Of a stretch of DNA of 8,128 nt, positions 6,633 through 8,128 are shown piece after piece. This DNA comes from JAYQUR01 sp038133505. Lineage in GTDB: Bacteria; Pseudomonadota; Alphaproteobacteria; MPNO01; UBA830. How positions within the stretch are numbered: position 1 is the stretch's first letter; every line of letters begins with the position of its first letter. The stretch spans positions 1 through 8,128 of the forward strand of contig JAYPTI010000141.1 of assembly GCA_038133505.1 (NCBI GenBank), read 5' to 3'. The notes below the pieces were generated by a model that was not told the DNA's origin, ran no database searches, and saw only the letters and a list, made by a program, of their open reading frames with translations. Both the position numbers and the translations under genes were made by a program.

Positions 6633-6654
6633 GGCGGGACCCCGAGGACCCGCC
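6633..6654 (-). other. GC hairpin in the aspS leader
   Basis: GGCGGG (6633-6638) and CCCGCC (6649-6654) form a 6-bp GC-only stem over a ten-base loop, about 30 bases before the aspS start and probably within its 5' leader. There is no T-run after it in either direction, so it is not a typical terminator, and no T-box features are seen. It may only reflect local GC richness. Confidence 0.25.
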
Positions 6655-6667
6655 GGACGGGGGGCTT

Positions 6668-6695
6668 TGTATAGATAACGTTCGTCCGCTTCAAG
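6668..6695 (-). promoter_or_regulatory. Candidate aspS promoter in the divergent aspS-rnd region
   Basis: On the minus strand CTTGAAG (6695-6689) resembles the alphaproteobacterial -35 CTTGAC, and CTATACA (6674-6668) resembles the -10 CTATAT. The spacing between TTGAAG and TATACA is 15 bases, shorter than usual. This A/T island is the only AT-rich part of the 123-bp region between aspS and rnd, and TATAGA (6670-6675) could serve rnd on the plus strand. No convincing -35 for rnd was found. Confidence 0.35.
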
Positions 6696-6725
6696 TTGCC
6701 GCGATTTACGTGTATGACATGCGCC

Positions 6726-7880
6726 ATGTCGACTATCGCCGCCACGGCGGAGCTCGCGGCCTTCTGCGAGCGCGCGTCCGTATTCCCCTATATCACCGTC
6801 GATACGGAATTTATCAGGGAAAAGACCTACTGGCCGGTTCTTTGCCTGGTCCAGGTGGGCACCCCCGATGAAGCCGTCGCCATCGACGCGCTTGCCGATG
6901 GCATCGATCTGGCGCCGCTTTTCGACCTTATGGCGAACGAAAACGTCCTGAAAGTGTTCCACGCGGCACGGCAGGACGTCGAAATATTCGTGAACCTCAC
7001 GGGTCGGGTGCCCGCGCCGATCTTCGATACTCAGATCGCGGCCATGGTTTGCGGCTACGGAGACTCCGTCGGCTACGAGCGGCTGGTCCGCGATCTCGCC
7101 CGGAAATCGATCGACAAGACCATGCGGTTCACGGATTGGTCCCGCCGGCCGCTCGGCAAAAAGCAACTCGACTACGCGCTCGGCGACGTGACACATCTCC
7201 GGAAGATCTACGACAAGCTCTCGCGCCGGCTCGAAGACAGCGGACGCGCAGACTGGCTGTCGGAGGAAATGGACATCCTGACCGACGTCAACACATACGT
7301 GATTAGCCCCGACGCCGCCTGGAAACGGCTCAAGACGCGCAGCCGCAAGCCCAAATATATCGCCGCGGTCCAGGCCCTCGCGGCATGGCGGGAAAAGACA
7401 GCGCAAGACAACAACGTGCCGCGAAACCGAGTGATGAAGGACGAATCCCTGACGGAGATCGCGGCCCATGCCCCCTCCTCCGTCGACGAGCTGATGGCGC
7501 TTCGCAGCGTCTCGCGCGACCGGATCGGCAAGGACCGCGCCTCGGAGCTCGTCGCCGTGCTCGAAGACGTGGGGGAGATGGACCCTAAGGACTATCCGAC
7601 GCCACCCGAAGAATTGCCGAACGGCGCCGATGCCGGACCGTCGATCGAGCTTCTCAAGGTGCTGCTGAAGCTCAAGTGCGACGAGCACAAGGTCGCCCAG
7701 AAGCTGATCGCCTCGTCGAGCGAGATCGAAGCCATCGCGGTGGACGACAATGCCGCTGTCCGCACGCTCAACGGCTGGCGCCGCGATGTCTATGGCGCGG
7801 ACGCGATCCGGCTCAAGCACGGCGAAATCGCGCTGACGGCCGACGGCGCGCGTATCCGCGTCATCGAAACCTCGAAATAA
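6726..7880 (+). CDS. rnd: Ribonuclease D
   Basis: 3'-5' exoribonuclease of the DEDD superfamily that trims tRNA precursors and other stable RNAs. The 384 residues match the family. The exonuclease domain (about 1-170) carries all the motifs: Exo I D26 and E28 in VDTEFIREKTYWP, Exo II D84 in FHAARQDVEIF, Exo III Y150 and D154 in YALGDVTHL, so it should be active and of the DEDDy type. One clear HRDC helical domain follows (about 208-285, KYIAAVQALAAWREKTAQDNNVP-type), then a second, more diverged helical C-terminal part. I chose the ATG at 6726 (MSTIAATAELAAFCE), since other alphaproteobacterial RNase D proteins begin just there; an ATG at 6714 and a TTG at 6696 are in frame. No clear Shine-Dalgarno precedes any of them. 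It is divergent from aspS, 123 bp apart. Confidence 0.95.
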   Translation: MSTIAATAELAAFCERASVFPYITVDTEFIREKTYWPVLCLVQVGTPDEAVAIDALADGIDLAPLFDLMANENVLKVFHAARQDVEIFVNLTGRVPAPIFDTQIAAMVCGYGDSVGYERLVRDLARKSIDKTMRFTDWSRRPLGKKQLDYALGDVTHLRKIYDKLSRRLEDSGRADWLSEEMDILTDVNTYVISPDAAWKRLKTRSRKPKYIAAVQALAAWREKTAQDNNVPRNRVMKDESLTEIAAHAPSSVDELMALRSVSRDRIGKDRASELVAVLEDVGEMDPKDYPTPPEELPNGADAGPSIELLKVLLKLKCDEHKVAQKLIASSSEIEAIAVDDNAAVRTLNGWRRDVYGADAIRLKHGEIALTADGARIRVIETSK

Positions 7881-7903
7881 ACTCGGACTAATTTAATCTT
7901 CGT

Positions 7904-7931
7904 TTGACAACAACCTCTCGAACCATATATT
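7904..7931 (+). promoter_or_regulatory. Sigma-70-type promoter of the oxidoreductase gene
   Basis: TTGACA (7904-7909) is a perfect -35 and TATATT (7926-7931) a good -10, separated by 16 bases. Transcription would start near 7938, about 26 bases before the ATG at 7964. It lies right after the rnd stop, in an AT-rich gap. The -10 and start point are overlapped by an 18-bp palindrome. Confidence 0.7.
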
Positions 7932-7945
7932 CAGTATACTGAATA
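7928..7945. promoter_or_regulatory. Perfect 18-bp palindrome, probable repressor operator
   Basis: TATTCAGTATACTGAATA reads identically on both strands with no spacer. It covers the end of the -10 element and the predicted transcript start, the classic place for a repressor to block RNA polymerase. Size and symmetry fit a TetR- or MarR-type dimer. The regulator would be encoded outside this window, perhaps just downstream of the oxidoreductase gene. Confidence 0.65.
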
Positions 7946-7963
7946 ATTGGCGGGGAAAGCCGA

Positions 7964-8128
7964 ATGAGCGAAACGGGTGATCGGATCGTCGTGATCGGCG
8001 GAGGATACGCGGGGCTGACCGCGGCGGCGCGGATCGGCGAATTGGGCCGGGCGAAAAGCCTGACCCTGGTGGACGCCAAGACGCAGTTCGTGGAGCGCAT
8101 CCGGCTGCACGAAATCGCCGCCGGCAGC
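7964..8128 (+). CDS. FAD/NAD(P)-dependent oxidoreductase, NDH-2-like (5' part only)
   Basis: Only the first 55 residues are in the window. They form a Rossmann FAD-binding start: beta strand RIVVIGGGYAGLTAA with GxGxxG at 12-17, and an acidic residue, Asp37, at the end of the second strand (LTLVDAKT) for the adenosine ribose. The following FVERIRLHEIAAG is typical of the pyridine-nucleotide-disulfide oxidoreductase group annotated as FAD-containing NADH dehydrogenase-like proteins. Whether it is a respiratory NDH-2 or another oxidoreductase cannot be told without the rest. The ATG at 7964 has a strong GGGGA ribosome site seven bases upstream. It has its own promoter and a palindromic operator, so it is probably an inducible unit independent of rnd. 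Confidence 0.85.
   Translation, partial: MSETGDRIVVIGGGYAGLTAAARIGELGRAKSLTLVDAKTQFVERIRLHEIAAGS

Noticed and set aside
5247..6674. A 475-codon plus-strand frame and a 412-codon minus-strand frame inside aspS
   Set aside because: Low-complexity Arg/Ala-rich translations in shadow frames of a complete aspS.
6603..6695. T-box or other aminoacyl-tRNA-sensing leader for aspS
   Set aside because: No T-box sequence or antiterminator/terminator pair; T-boxes are typical of Gram-positive bacteria, and only one GC hairpin is present.
6603..7820. The aspS reading frame stays open upstream for another 400 codons, suggesting a 1002-residue fusion
   Set aside because: The extra part is exactly antisense to rnd, whose catalytic motifs are all intact, and AspRS begins normally at 6602 with a ribosome site.
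1..8128. Mobile elements, CRISPR repeats, tRNA/rRNA genes, defence cassettes
   Set aside because: No transposase or integrase, no direct-repeat array, no cloverleaf or rRNA signature was seen on either strand.

Overview
The window looks like a chromosomal segment of a GC-rich alphaproteobacterium. The evidence is a DivK-PleD response-regulator pair in tandem, an alphaproteobacterial-type aspartyl-tRNA synthetase, an EipB/DUF1849 envelope protein (a family known from alphaproteobacteria) and an RNase D of the alphaproteobacterial type. Order or genus cannot be fixed from the sequence; a Rhodospirillales-like organism is a guess. There are no insertion sequences, phage genes, CRISPR arrays, tRNA or rRNA genes, and base composition is even, so this reads as core genome rather than an island.

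Layout: (1) 1923-4, minus strand: divK then pleD, 12 bp apart, a cell-cycle/c-di-GMP operon. (2) 1924-2191: a 268-bp divergent regulatory region with two GTTAAC sites 22 bp apart (CtrA-like half-sites) and an 18-bp inverted repeat. (3) 2192-3100, plus: a ROK-family sugar kinase close to E. coli Mak (fructokinase). (4) 4006-3110, minus: eipB, convergent with mak and separated by 9 bp. (5) 4007-4075: a divergent region carrying a near-perfect sigma-54 (-24/-12) promoter reading into (6) 4076-4795, plus: a soluble GGDEF diguanylate cyclase. (7) 6602-4812, minus: aspS, convergent with the cyclase gene. (8) 6603-6725: divergent aspS/rnd promoter region. (9) 6726-7880, plus: rnd. (10) 7881-7963: a well-formed sigma-70-type promoter overlapped by a perfect 18-bp palindrome, driving (11) a FAD/NAD(P)-binding oxidoreductase cut by the window end.

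How the genes relate: PleD and the cyclase at 4076 both make c-di-GMP and both keep a GGD/EEF active site and an RxxD inhibitory site, but they appear to be controlled differently (phosphorylation within the DivK/PleD pathway versus a sigma-54 promoter). DivK, PleD and EipB all bear on cell division or envelope biology. aspS and rnd are housekeeping RNA genes. The sugar kinase and oxidoreductase look like separately controlled metabolic units, each preceded by its own operator-like inverted repeat. No wholly new multi-gene system is visible; the most informative non-coding signals are the sigma-54 promoter and the palindromic operators.
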